In this document: positions 1 to 9,990 of the stretch, piece after piece | Position numbering within the stretch: the first letter of the stretch is position 1 | Layout of the letters: each line of letters starts with the position of its first letter | Origin: Istiophorus platypterus | Taxonomy: Eukaryota; Chordata; Actinopteri; Istiophoriformes; Istiophoridae | Reading direction: 5' to 3' | Length of the DNA stretch: 64,000 nucleotides | NCBI GenBank assembly: GCA_016859345.1 | Contig: CM029119.1 | Coordinates: forward strand, 2,276,609 to 2,340,608 | Made by a program: the position numbers and the translations under genes | Notes under the pieces: model-generated | The model's database searches: none | What the model was told of the DNA's origin: nothing | What the model saw: the letters and a program-made list of their open reading frames with translations, nothing else

Positions 1-109
1 ATAATTATTTGAAATGTCTATTTTTATGCTAATAATGCCATCTCTTATTGCATTGATTCCAAACCAAACCATTCCAAACCAGGCCTTCTCCAGGTTACAG
101 TCTGTTTTT

Positions 110-290
110 ATGATCCCCAGACCTCTTTTGTTTATTCAAAGCTTGTTCTAAACTCAAAAAAGACAAATGTATTCATTTTATTTGCCCCTCTTGATGGATA
201 TCCAATAGACAAGGTACAGCTTTATAAGTACTTAGGAATGTGGTTCAATAGCAGATTGTCCTGCAAAATTCATGGACTCAAAAGGTAAAA
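110..290 (+). repeat. Non-LTR retrotransposon reverse-transcriptase fragment
   Basis: Starting near 145, one frame reads LVLNSKKTNVFILF and, after a short gap, YKYLGMWFNSRLS. This is the typical end of a LINE reverse transcriptase (LNxxKT, then YLGxxxD/N). It is short and truncated on both sides. The rest of 1-653 is intronic with nothing else recognised. Confidence 0.55.
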
Positions 291-653
291 AGGTAAAAAT
301 TCAATTGTGAATTCAATAGAAGAGAGTTTATTTCTCTATTTAAAAAGGAAAAAAACAAAATACAACACACATATCCAGTATGTTCATGTCACTGCTACTA
401 CCATGGAACAACAGGAGATGACTTACCACAGTGCCATTCCATTCATTAGTACAGACAACTCTATATGAAAAGGTCAGTTTGTCACTGACATCCAGAAGGC
501 ATTAGGATACTGAGTTTCATTTATAAGGCCTTGTTAATGAAGTTTCTGAGATATTTAACATCCTTTGTTGAGTTCAAAATGAACAGCGATTTAAATGTGA
601 CTTCCTGAATAAATCAAACTTAACCAACGGCACTGTTTTTTTTTTTAATCCAG

Positions 654-726
654 GTCCCCATACAAGAGTCTCTCATTCTCTACAATGACCCTGAAATCAA
701 TGAATTATCCATCCAGTGCTTCATGA
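654..726 (+). CDS. myo15b: myosin XV tail, first visible exon (MyTH4)
   Basis: Acceptor ...ttaatccag, donor gtgagt at 727. It reads VPIQESLILYNDPE and onward, the start of the visible MyTH4 core. Phase 0 in, phase 1 out. No earlier exon was recognised in positions 1-653. Confidence 0.8.
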
Positions 727-3700
727 GTGAGTGCATCCCTACTAACCATGCTAATATACACTGAGACCAATTTTTTTCTTCTCCCATTATCCTTTTATAT
801 ATGGTATCTGTTCCTCCAGACTTGATGCAGTTTATGGGTGACATGCCAGTGAAGAAGAACAAGACCCAGTTAGACTGCCTGAGCCACATCTTATTAGTAA
901 GTGCTCATTCAAACAGTGTATTTACAAGATGGATAGATATCAAATCGACTTTGAGACTTTGACTTTGGCTGTAAATGAAGAGTTTTGCTGTTCATTTCAG
1001 CTAGGAAAGGAAAAGGAGTTGCTGAGAGATGAAATCTACTGCCAGGTCATCAAGCAAACCACCAACAACCCAACTAAGTGAGTCTGTGGCATTTGTTGAA
1101 GTTTTGGTAAAATTTTCAAGTACATGTTAACCTAAGTAACAAGAGAAGTGAAAAAGCTGTCTACATCAATTTGGAGCACCCATCTATGAAGAGAGAAGGT
1201 GGTCTATGACATCACTTATCAGCCAATTACAATGCAGTCTGGGGATCAGTCTAACACCAGTTCACACAAGGACTCATTACTCTAACAACTCACATGATAG
1301 CTGAGTGGGTCAAGACTCACATGTGACCTCAACGACTCTCAAGGTGTTAATGACCCTACAAGAACTTAAATGCCTAGAAACAAAGAGGGCCCCAAGCACT
1401 GCACTATAGTTGCAGATCTGATCCAAAAATTAGACCCAAACCTAAGATTCTATAAGTTCTACAGAGCTCAACCTCTAACTTTAGCCCACCATTAAGAAAA
1501 ATGCACTGTGAACCAGATGTAATATTTTCTTCACAAATAAGAGATCCATCCAAAATGTTGAGTATATTTACAGTTAAAAAAGATAAGAGCAGCAGAAGGA
1601 AAGCCCTAAATACCAAGAAACAAAATCTTAATTGGCTTCTAAACAGCAACAAGAGTGCACTCCAAACCTTCTCCCCAGAAAGGTCTTCTCACAATTTCTC
1701 ACAATTATTTTTTTCTGATTGTTGCATGTTTTCTCCACAGATCCAGCTCTACCCTCGGTTGGCGGCTGCTCAACCTGATGACCGGGTTCTTCCCCTACTC
1801 TGGAACTCTGCAGCCATATGTCACACATCACCTTCACGACATCTCTCAGGACTACGAACACCCATACCAAGGTATGAGACACACGAGAAAATACACATGC
1901 ACTGATATAATTTCCAAATAACACACAATGACACAAAAAGTTAATATTCACAAATGATTTTTCTGTAAATAGTGACACTTAAATATCTAGATAGCTTTTT
2001 CAGTTCATTCCATCTTGTCTGCAGAGCTGGCATCTGTGTGTCAGGATAACCTTCAGCGATCTCTCAGTTTTGGCAGTCGCCGGAACATCCCCTCAGATGT
2101 GGAGATGGAAGCCGTTCTGGTAAGTAAAACTACACACTAATGTATAGAAAATGAAATCTGTATCGATGTATTTCAACTCTCAAATTCTATCATCATCTTC
2201 ATGATGAGTGTATAATCTTTTTTTGCAGGCTGGCAGAACTTCTCAACGTTTACATATCCAGCTGCCAGGAGGAGTAGATTTCCCCATCAAAATCCACAAC
2301 TTCAGTGTAGGACTTATTTGTACCTACTTGTCTTTGAACAAACCAGCAGTCTATTTGTTTATTATTACAATCCCTGTGGTTATGTGTTTTATCTTCCTCT
2401 AGATGGCAGCAGATGTGGTAACAGAGTTCTGTAAAGAAATGAGTGTCACAGATCTCACAGAAATCAAAGAGTTCTGCATCGTTGCCAACAGACTTCCCGG
2501 TAAGTTCGATTGATACTCCAAGGGATGTAGTTAGTGATGTGTGGTGTAGTAAATTTAGAATCATATGTTAATTGCTAGATATGGAGCAGACTTTGGAACA
2601 TATACAAAAAAGGTTTGTTCAGCTTGTTGTTCATAACAAGCCCTTTTCCTGAGTTAGATATGGTGATGTTGTTTGGATTTATATGCATTCCTCCACCTCT
2701 GCCTCTTGTCTTTCAGTAGAGTTTGCTTCACAGGCAGATTCAGTGCCTTTTCCACTCTCACAAAAGTGAAATTCTGGAAAATCTCAAACTAAACAGATGT
2801 TTTGTTGTCATTCAAATGACTAAATTTGAGGAGTCAGGTCACCTAAATTATATCAATAATATATTTGTCATGTAACTGTAATAATATCAGGTAAGAGCTT
2901 TCGCGGGCGGGTAGTAACTCCCTCTGTGACCTTGGTAGGGTAGGGAACTTAGCCCTGACCACTGAAATGTGCACAGACAAACCGCGCATACACAAACAGC
3001 ACAACGCACATACTGTAGCCACTCTAGTATGAATGTAACTCTGCCTCACAGTTTCACAGAAAAGAAATTCATTCGTATTGCATTTGAGTACTTGAGATGG
3101 AGAAAAAACATTTGTTTTTATGAACAGGTATAAGAGTTTGTGCATGTTTTTCTAACTTATTAACAGGGTGTGTCCTGTATGGTGTTACAACATTAGGCAC
3201 AGCCAAAACAGCAGTACTCTCACCATAAACAACATTAGGAACCTCCTGCAGCAGAAAACCATTGCTCACACAACACAAATGAAAGGAAAAGAGTTAAACA
3301 GATAAAACAATATTACTGACAGTTCGACAGCTTGGTATCATGCACCGTCTCCTCACTGCTCTGCTCCTCGTCTGTCAGATGGGATGGTGCGTCCCCTCCA
3401 CGCCACGGAGTATCTGTTCGACTTCCCCTTGGATGACAGCTCCGTCTACTTTTCTCTTCGGAGAGTCATATGGAGAACCCCTCTGTCCTTCAAGAGTGAC
3501 CTCTATGTAGAGTTCCACTACCAGCAGGTGAAAAGATAAGTTCACAGCAGCTGGTAATAATAGTGCTTTTCTAATCCAGTTTTCGTCTCACTCTATAATA
3601 TCTTTATGTGTGTGTGTGTGTAGCTCCAGGATGAATACCGGAGCGGCCGGCTGATTCTTCCTCCTACTGCAGGTGGTTCCCAATCGGTCCAGCGCATAGC

Positions 3701-6700
3701 AGAGCTGTTAGCTCTCCAGCATCTGGCTCAGGGGCCAGGGAACCAGCCCTCTCTGTGAGTCACACACACTGATCTCAGCCCCAATAATCCAATACTCATC
3801 AGTGTAGGGACAGAATATTTTGGTAGATGGGCCCATTGGATAACTCAACAGAACAGAATCCAAAACACAGTAGAAAACAAAATACCTTACTGGCTGCCTA
3901 GAATTCTCAGACAAACGTCCAGAAATATTGTCTTCAATTCGTCCTTCACTTTAAAAAAAAAAAATACATCAGTGACATTAACAAGTTAGCATTCTTCCAT
4001 CTCTGGCATACTGCCTCTTCATTTTAAAGGGTCATGCCCCTGTTTTTACTTCTCAAAGTCAATTCACTAGTCAGAGGGAGTACCACTTAGACCAAAACCG
4101 AGTTTTCACAGCTTTACTTTATCAAGTATGAGAAAACTGGTAAGCAGCTGTAGAAAGGATGTGGTTAGTATAGCTTAGCATAAAGTCTGGAGGCGGAAGA
4201 AAACTTCTCGCCTGGCTCCGTTTCAAGTTAAAGTTACCTACAAACACTGCAACAGAAATATAAAACCAATTGAGGTTTAAGGGAGAGTTACAAGCTGGTG
4301 ACTTGATTGATTAAAACCAGTTATCCATCCGCCATGCATTTCCATGCGCTGTCTCTAGCTCAAACCCACAAGTGCAGACTCAGTCAGTAAGCACAGGTTT
4401 TGGTTTGACTCTATGTACAGTCACAATGGCACCAGACCTGGGGCCCTCACTGGAATGAAGAGACTCCAGGAGGCTGCACACAGTCACTTCGCCTCAGTGT
4501 TGTTTCCCACATTACAGTCAGAGCACATACCTCCCCTAGGACCAAAAACTCAAGTTCTTACACTTCTGTTTGTGTACAGACTAAACAGATTAAACACAGC
4601 TCTGTACTTAACACACAGACATGAGACTGATTTTGATCCTCTCATCTCACTTTCAAAAGGAGAGCAAATACGGGGATTTCCTAATTTGTTGAACTATTCC
4701 TTTAAGGCCCCAACAGGATTCATCAACACTTTCTACTCGGTGCACTAAAGGCCAACTGATGGCGTATTTTTTTTAAGGCAATACCAATATCAATATTATA
4801 GATTTAAAAGATAACTTGATAATTCAATATTAATTGTTAATGAATTATTAAGGAATTGTGATAACGTGAAAGCTTGTAGTGAGCTGGCCATTTTCACAGT
4901 GTAAAGTCTATACTGGTGACACTGTTTCCAAATGTTTTCTTCGGTGATACTCCTCGCTTCTTATTGGCCAACATATTCAGTGTTACTGATATGTCTGCAA
5001 TGAGCTAATGTCAGTCGATATATTGGATATTCTGGTAAAACATGCATTATTTTGATTATCATTTAACATAAGGGCAAACCCTTAATGTCATCTAAATATA
5101 TGTACGTATTTATGTATGTATATTGACATTTGGTGATTGCATCTCTCTGTAAGGCCAGAGATAAAGGAGTACCTGGCCTCACAGGACAGGCACAGCAGCA
5201 AAGTTGAGGAGATCCATGCATTCTGTCTGGGTCAGATAGCTGCTATGCAGTCCCTCAGCCCTCAAGATGCCAAAATACGATTCATTGGTGGGTAGTACCT
5301 CTTCTCTTTGACTCTTTTCCATTTTTATCTGCTATTCTGTCTCATCTCCTCTACTTCTTCTTTTTCTTTCGGCTTTTCCCTTTAGGGGTCGCCACAGCGA
5401 ATCAGTGTCCTCCATCTAACCCTGTCTTCTGCGTCCTCTTCACTCACACCAACTACCTTCATGTCCTCTTTCACTACATCCATAAACCTCCTCTTTGGTC
5501 TTCCTCTAGGCCTCCTGCCTGGCAGTTCAAAACTCAGTATCCTTCTACCAATATAATCACTATCTCTTCTCAGGACATGTCCAAACCATCTCAGTCTGGC
5601 CTCTCTGACTTTATCTCCTAAACCTCTAACATGTGCTGTCCCTCTGATGTACTCATTCCTGAACCTATCCATCCTGGTCACTCCCAGAGAGAACCTCAAC
5701 ATCTTCATCTCTGCTACCTCCAGCTCTGCCTCCTGTCTTTTCCTCAGTGGCACTGTCTCTAGACCAAACAGCATCGCTGGTCTCACCACAGTTTTGTACA
5801 CCTTTCCTTTCATTTTAGCTGAAACTCTTCTATCACCTCTCATCTCCTCTACTCTCTTGTAGAAATTGTAACCGATGATAATTGTATTTGTCTGAATCTT
5901 CGGTCTTTCAGAGCTCATGGCCACTCTGCCTTTGTTCGGCTCCAACACTTTCTTGGCCCAGAAGGTCAGCCAGCGCGGCTTTCCCTCCCCCTGCATGGTT
6001 AGCGTCAGCCAGAGGGGGGTGTTCTTTCTTGACCCTAAAACACAGGTACATTTAGTAGTCACAGCACTAACAGTGGGCTTAAGTGACCAGGTTTGCTCTG
6101 GTTTGACTTAATTCAGTTAAAATTTAATTTTGTTTCATGCTAACGTTCTCAGTTATTATAAAGTTCAAGGTTTAAATGTAACTCTTAAAGGGTGTCAGTA
6201 TGTCTTTGTCAAGTGTGATAAAGGTCTTATGTTTTTAAACTGTAAGATCTCGAATACAGTAAATGAGATTTTTTTTTTCAGGATTAATCAACGTGTCTGG
6301 GGGTACAATTTCTTTCCAACTTGCTAAACAGAGCTTGACTTTTCTCTTTTCTTCTCATGGTGCCCATTAAACATTTTCAGGGATTTTAGTCATTTTTTAG
6401 TAAGAAACAAGACTGGTAAAAACTTCATCTTGTTTAGTTGGCAAAGCTTCAAGTTGAAGCAGCATTTGACCTCTGTTGGGACCCAAATCTTGCTGCTGAT
6501 AATAAAAATAGAGCATCTGGTCAACATCCATGGTGGATTAGAGAATTGTATGACACTGACTACCCACTATGACCAATATTTTTAATCAAGGGCCAGTATT
6601 AATTATCTGATCATTTCTTTCCTCTGCAGGAGCAAGTGTTTCTGATTCCTCTGGCAGATGTGCAGTCCATTCACACCATCCGCCCCAAGAAAAAAGGCAA

Positions 6701-8092
6701 AGTGCCATCAGTCGCCATCAATTATGGCAATACAGCTCGTCCCGCAAAAGTCATCATTTATCTCAAAGAGGTACTCACATACAGTTGGGATTTCATATTC
6801 ATATTGTGTAAAACTTTAAACAATTATTCCATCAAGCATATGGATTCATATGGTATGGGCTACAACTTTAAGTTTTGTACTTTATGCTCCGATTGCATTA
6901 TTGGTGTTGACAGTACTTTTTCTCAGTTATACACTGCTCAAATCACAGTAAGTGTGTGTACACACACACCTTTATATACAGTATGTATATAAAGTTACAG
7001 TTAATGTGTTGATAAAAGAGTATTTCCTGGGGCCAACTGACCCCAGACATGTAACATAAGTTACATCCCTTTTTAGGATAATATATGGTGAATATCTTTG
7101 TTGGAATGATTTATGGCAAACAAAATTGCTGTAGTATTGCCCATAGTGAAATATTAAGACATGGGACACTAGCTTGGTACCAGGATAAGTACAATGAAAA
7201 TCTTAAATGATCTGACTGTGAAAACAAAACAAAGCAGAGGATAGAATACATAAGATGGGGTTTATTTGGAATAGATAACACATTTCTACATGGGCAAAAG
7301 AGCTCTAGTTAATTTTTGAGGAAATGGACAGGAGTAATTTGTGCTTTAATTTTAACTTTATAAAAAGAAATCTTTTAATCTAATTGAAGTTTAAAAAACT
7401 GCTTTGAAAATAACATGTCAATCAAAAATATGACTATGTGCATACAAAAAAAAGTTTGCCCTTGAATCATATGTTATGTTTATCTTGAAGCCCAGCATCT
7501 TTACTGACATAGTTAAAAAATGATATTTTCCATCTCACCTCCTGAAAATATTGTTCCCATTTTTTCCCAAACTTGTCCCACCACTATCATATGAGACATA
7601 AGAAAAAAAATAGAAAAACCGAGAAACGCATTAAGGGTTTGCATTTCCTGCTTTAAAAAAATCAGGTAAACAAATAATCAACTACCAAAATAATTACTCA
7701 TAGATTTTCTGATCAATGTTCATTTTTTAAGTTCTAATTAGATGTTACAACAATGCTTCATGGTCATTTTATCACCTTTCTCAAATGTGCTAACTCAGTG
7801 TATAACAAAGGGGATGTTTACCACTTCAATACTTTCTAGTTTTACTGGGTTTTACTGAAAAGGAAATTCCAGGAAATTACAAAGGTTAGGTAATTATGTT
7901 AGCTGAGTTGCTATGAAGGTAAATGGTGAAATCTTAAATGCACTGGTCATATGTCAGAAAGGAAAATCCTGAATATATGCACATACTTATCACATTTAAT
8001 GGGAATCTCTCTTTCAGGTCAAGGAGTTGTGCCACAGCCTTGCTCTGATAATTGAAGAGTTGATTGCGCCAGCAGTTAACAGCTCTGTGTAA
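654..8092 (+). CDS. myo15b: Unconventional myosin XV, C-terminal MyTH4-FERM tail (3' part of gene, 13 exons)
   Basis: Thirteen exons (654-726, 820-896, 1001-1077, 1741-1871, 2025-2119, 2229-2306, 2403-2499, 3379-3527, 3624-3754, 5154-5287, 5912-6045, 6630-6770, 8018-8092) join in one frame to 463 residues and a TAA stop. Visible residues 1-120 are the core of a MyTH4 domain (LMQFMGDMP, then LRDEIYCQVIKQTTNNP, then GWRLLNLMTGFFPYSG), and about 150-455 form a FERM domain. MyTH4-FERM tails bind cargo and microtubule or actin partners in myosins VII, X and XV. The protein ends in NSSV, a possible class I PDZ ligand. The motor lies upstream of the window. The myosin XV assignment is from family resemblance; XVB rather than XVA is inferred from tmem94 lying next door, as MYO15B and TMEM94 do in human. 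Myosin VII is a less likely alternative because its tail ends differently. Confidence 0.85.
820..896 (+). CDS. myo15b: myosin XV tail exon (MyTH4 LMQFMGD motif)
   Basis: Acceptor ttcctccag, donor gtaagt. It encodes NLMQFMGDMPVKKNK followed by a Leu-rich helix, a signature stretch of MyTH4 domains. 77 nt, phase 1 to phase 0. Confidence 0.87.
1001..1077 (+). CDS. myo15b: myosin XV tail exon (MyTH4 EIYCQVIKQT motif)
   Basis: Acceptor ttcatttcag, donor gtgagt. It encodes LGKEKELLRDEIYCQVIKQT, the most conserved MyTH4 segment. 77 nt, leaving phase 2. Confidence 0.9.
1741..1871 (+). CDS. myo15b: myosin XV tail exon (end of MyTH4)
   Basis: Acceptor ttctccacag, donor gtatga. It encodes SSSTLGWRLLNLMTGFFPYSG and the following helix. 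131 nt, phase 2 to phase 1. Confidence 0.9.
2025..2119 (+). CDS. myo15b: myosin XV tail exon (MyTH4-FERM linker)
   Basis: Acceptor cttgtctgcag, donor gtaagt. It encodes ELASVCQDNLQRSL and an Arg/Ser-containing linker, SFGSRRNIPSDVEMEAVL. 95 nt, ends in phase 0. Confidence 0.87.
2229..2306 (+). CDS. myo15b: myosin XV tail exon (FERM F1 start)
   Basis: Acceptor tttttgcag, donor gtagga (weak). It encodes AGRTSQRLHIQLPGGV and the next strand, resembling the first beta-hairpin of the FERM ubiquitin-like F1 lobe. 78 nt, phase 0. Confidence 0.85.
2403..2499 (+). CDS. myo15b: myosin XV tail exon (FERM F1)
   Basis: Acceptor cttcctctag, donor gtaagt. It encodes MAADVVTEFCKEMSVTDLTE and EFCIVANRLP, the F1 helix and following strand. 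97 nt. Confidence 0.87.
3379..3527 (+). CDS. myo15b: myosin XV tail exon (FERM F1/F2)
   Basis: Acceptor cgtctgtcag, donor gtgaaa. It encodes DGMVRPLHATEYLFDFPLD, then a strand-rich segment ending in YVEFHYQQ. 149 nt, ends in phase 0. Confidence 0.88.
3624..3754 (+). CDS. myo15b: myosin XV tail exon (FERM F2)
   Basis: The acceptor tag follows a short GT run (about 3608-3622); donor gtgagt. It encodes LQDEYRSGRLILPP and then the helical AELLALQHLAQG of the F2 lobe. 131 nt, leaving phase 2. Confidence 0.87.
4140..4300. repeat. Common teleost interspersed repeat (GCTTAGCATAAAGTCTGGA type)
   Basis: The stretch with tagcttagcataaagtctgg followed by cgcctggctccgt resembles a repeat I recognise as very common in fish introns, often classed as a DNA-transposon derivative. 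Ends and class cannot be set by eye. The rest of the 3755-5153 intron shows nothing recognisable. Confidence 0.45.
5154..5287 (+). CDS. myo15b: myosin XV tail exon (FERM F2)
   Basis: Acceptor ctctctgtaag, donor gtgggt. Phase fixes the acceptor: one base completes the Leu codon from the previous exon. It encodes PEIKEYLASQ and HAFCLGQIAAMQSLSPQDAK. The downstream intron is mostly an RTE LINE fragment. Confidence 0.85.
5340..5880 (-). mobile_element. RTE-type LINE, 3' fragment (reverse-transcriptase C-terminus)
   Basis: On the - strand, about 5862 down to 5382, the translation contains KGKVYKTVVRPAMLFGLETV, VAEMKMLRFSLGVTRMD, RLRWFGHVLRRD and GRPKRRFMDVVKEDM, ending IRCGDP and a stop. This is the C-terminus of fish RTE-clade (Expander-like) LINE polymerases. 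The 3' terminus ggggtcgccacagcg is preserved near 5387-5401, followed on the element's strand by an A-rich tail. The 5' part is missing, as usual for LINE insertions. It sits inside a 624-bp intron. Confidence 0.8.
5912..6045 (+). CDS. myo15b: myosin XV tail exon (FERM F3 start)
   Basis: Acceptor cggtctttcag, donor gtacat. It encodes LMATLPLFGSNTFLAQKV and then VSVSQRGVFFLDPKTQ, the PH-like F3 lobe. A long opposite-strand reading frame runs across this exon but has no coding support. Confidence 0.88.
6630..6770 (+). CDS. myo15b: myosin XV tail exon (FERM F3)
   Basis: Acceptor cctctgcag, donor gtactc. It encodes EQVFLIPLADVQSIHTIRP, a basic KKKGK turn and strands of the F3 lobe. 141 nt, phase 0 on both sides. 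Confidence 0.88.
8018..8092 (+). CDS. myo15b: myosin XV tail last coding exon with PDZ-ligand-like end
   Basis: Acceptor ctctctttcag. It encodes VKELCHSLALIIEELI, the closing helix of the FERM domain, and then a short tail ending N-S-S-V before TAA at 8090-8092. Ser at -2 and Val at 0 fit a class I PDZ ligand. Confidence 0.87.
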   Translation, partial: VKELCHSLALIIEELIAPAVNSSV

Positions 8093-9990
8093 AAACACCA
8101 GCAGACACACACATGCATGCATACAGTGTGAGAGTTTTTGATAATCCCTGTTATCTGTAATTTACTTTTGTGTTTACCTTTTTTGTTCATATATCTCTTT
8201 CAGTGTAACTTCTTGAATTCTGTGTCATTGATTACAATTGAATGCAAGAAACATGAATGTAAACACATGATTATGAAATTCTTTTCAGTGCTATGTTATT
8301 TGAGGGGAAATGATGCAGAGCTGACCCCTGAAAAACTCTGGTTGTAGAGCATAAATGATTTTAAGAGGGTTTGGAGTAATTCACAGGCTATAGTACAAAT
8401 ATCAAAGCCTTAAATTTTTTCCTTATGCTCTAAATTTCCATAACACTATTGTAGAAATGTTAAGTTTATTAATCATCATTGTAAGTTATTAGAATAATAT
8501 CTTGTGGTATAAGTGAATGATATATAAGCATTAAGGAAATATGTTGATTGTCTGTTCTGTTCTTATAAGGAGGCTGCCACAAATGTAAATCCTTTTGAGA
8601 AAGAAACATTTCTTTATTAAATACAGTAGATTCTAAGCTTTTTGTGACAAGGAATCTCTGTCACAAACTGAACCTTGTCTGCTCTTTGTGATACTGTCCC
8701 CTGAAGTGGTCCAGGCCTCAGCTGGACATCCATAAATGGTCAGTAACAGCCAGCCAACATTCCTCCAGAGATTTTGAAACAGTTTAGTGTGTTAATTAAG
8801 GACATTCTGTGGAATGGAAAGAAACCCAGCATAAAATTTCAAAAATTATGCAGGGTTTCTGGCATTGTGTGCCAATGATGGTGTCTCGGCTTAGAGTTCT
8901 AGTTAGAATTCCCTGTAAAATTAAATCAAATAGAGATATTGGTTCCTTTGCATAAACCAAAAGTCTCTCAAGCTGGTCTTCATCCAGTCCTTGATTATGT
9001 GACTGGGGTTTGGGGCCATGGGAGATGAGAAAGAAAAGATCTTGTTCTCAAATAAGAGCAGATATACCGCCTCTTCTTATTGAAATTGGTAGGAGTAAGG
9101 AAGAAGAAAGTCAAGTTTGTCCAGTATGTGATTAAGGGGAAATGAAAACGAGTATCATTTTGTTTTTTTGTTGTGCTTTTTACTGGAAACCTCATCATAT
9201 TTTTTTTGTGATATGATTGATATGGAATGATTGTTTGATATTTAAATTGATATCTTATTTAAGGAATGCACCAGAACTCAGGAAGACAACCTCGTTTCTG
9301 TAATGCATGGGTAATGATTATGAAGATGATAAGGATTTATTCATGTATCTATTTTTCCAGGCACTTCTTTTCTTTTTACGGAATTATTGTTTAACATAAT
9401 CATATATGACCAGTGTGCTAGGTTTTTCATTGCAGACAGGAAACGTGTAACTTTAATGTTTGATGTAAAGGGGCTTTGTAATTCCACGAGTGATGGGCCC
9501 CTGAAATTGCATGATACATGAATAAAGTTCAACTCATTCATTCTTTTTTCATTCATACTCATTTGCATGGACACAGATAGGAAATGAGCTCTCTTCTCTC
9601 GTGGGCCAATAGAGGCATTGTCACAGTCAGGGCCAGTAACCCTAAGCAGAGATGAAGAATGGGTGACTCAGTTGGGTAAGATAACTTCTCTCTAACTCCA
9701 CATCTCCAGAATTTTTCTTTTCTAATAGTTTCCTTTAGCCCAAACTGACACTGACTCAAGTGACATTTTTTAAGGATATTTAGCAGACAAATTACCAACA
9801 CCCAGATAATGAAATTGGAAAAAGTTCCCATGGGGTGAGAACTTGTTACTATTTATGTATGATAATCATTCCATACCTTGGATTATACCACACAATTAAT
9901 GCTGACATGCTGATGCAGGGATAGGTTGCATTTTGGTAATCTGAGGTCAGTATAAGTACACTTTTATGATTTTATTATTAGGAGTTTTTC
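8093..9990. other. myosin 3' UTR and intergenic DNA without recognised genes
   Basis: AT-rich sequence. Short open frames here (up to about 90 codons) lack family resemblance and splice context. I see no gene, RNA gene or clear repeat. Confidence 0.5.
8616..8621 (+). promoter_or_regulatory. Candidate polyadenylation signal of the myosin gene (ATTAAA)
   Basis: ATTAAA about 525 bp after the stop codon, followed by T- and GT-containing sequence. No AATAAA was seen closer to the stop. The variant signal and position are plausible but unproven. Confidence 0.35.

Noticed and set aside
1501..1905. 134-codon + strand open frame as a protein
   Set aside because: It overlaps the true MyTH4 exon (1741-1871) in a different frame, while the frame that joins neighbouring exons gives the conserved sequence.
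5382..6062. 226-codon open frame on the - strand as a single gene
   Set aside because: Its first 50 or so codons are the reverse complement of the myosin FERM exon at 5912-6045; the rest is the RTE LINE remnant. It is a chance fusion.
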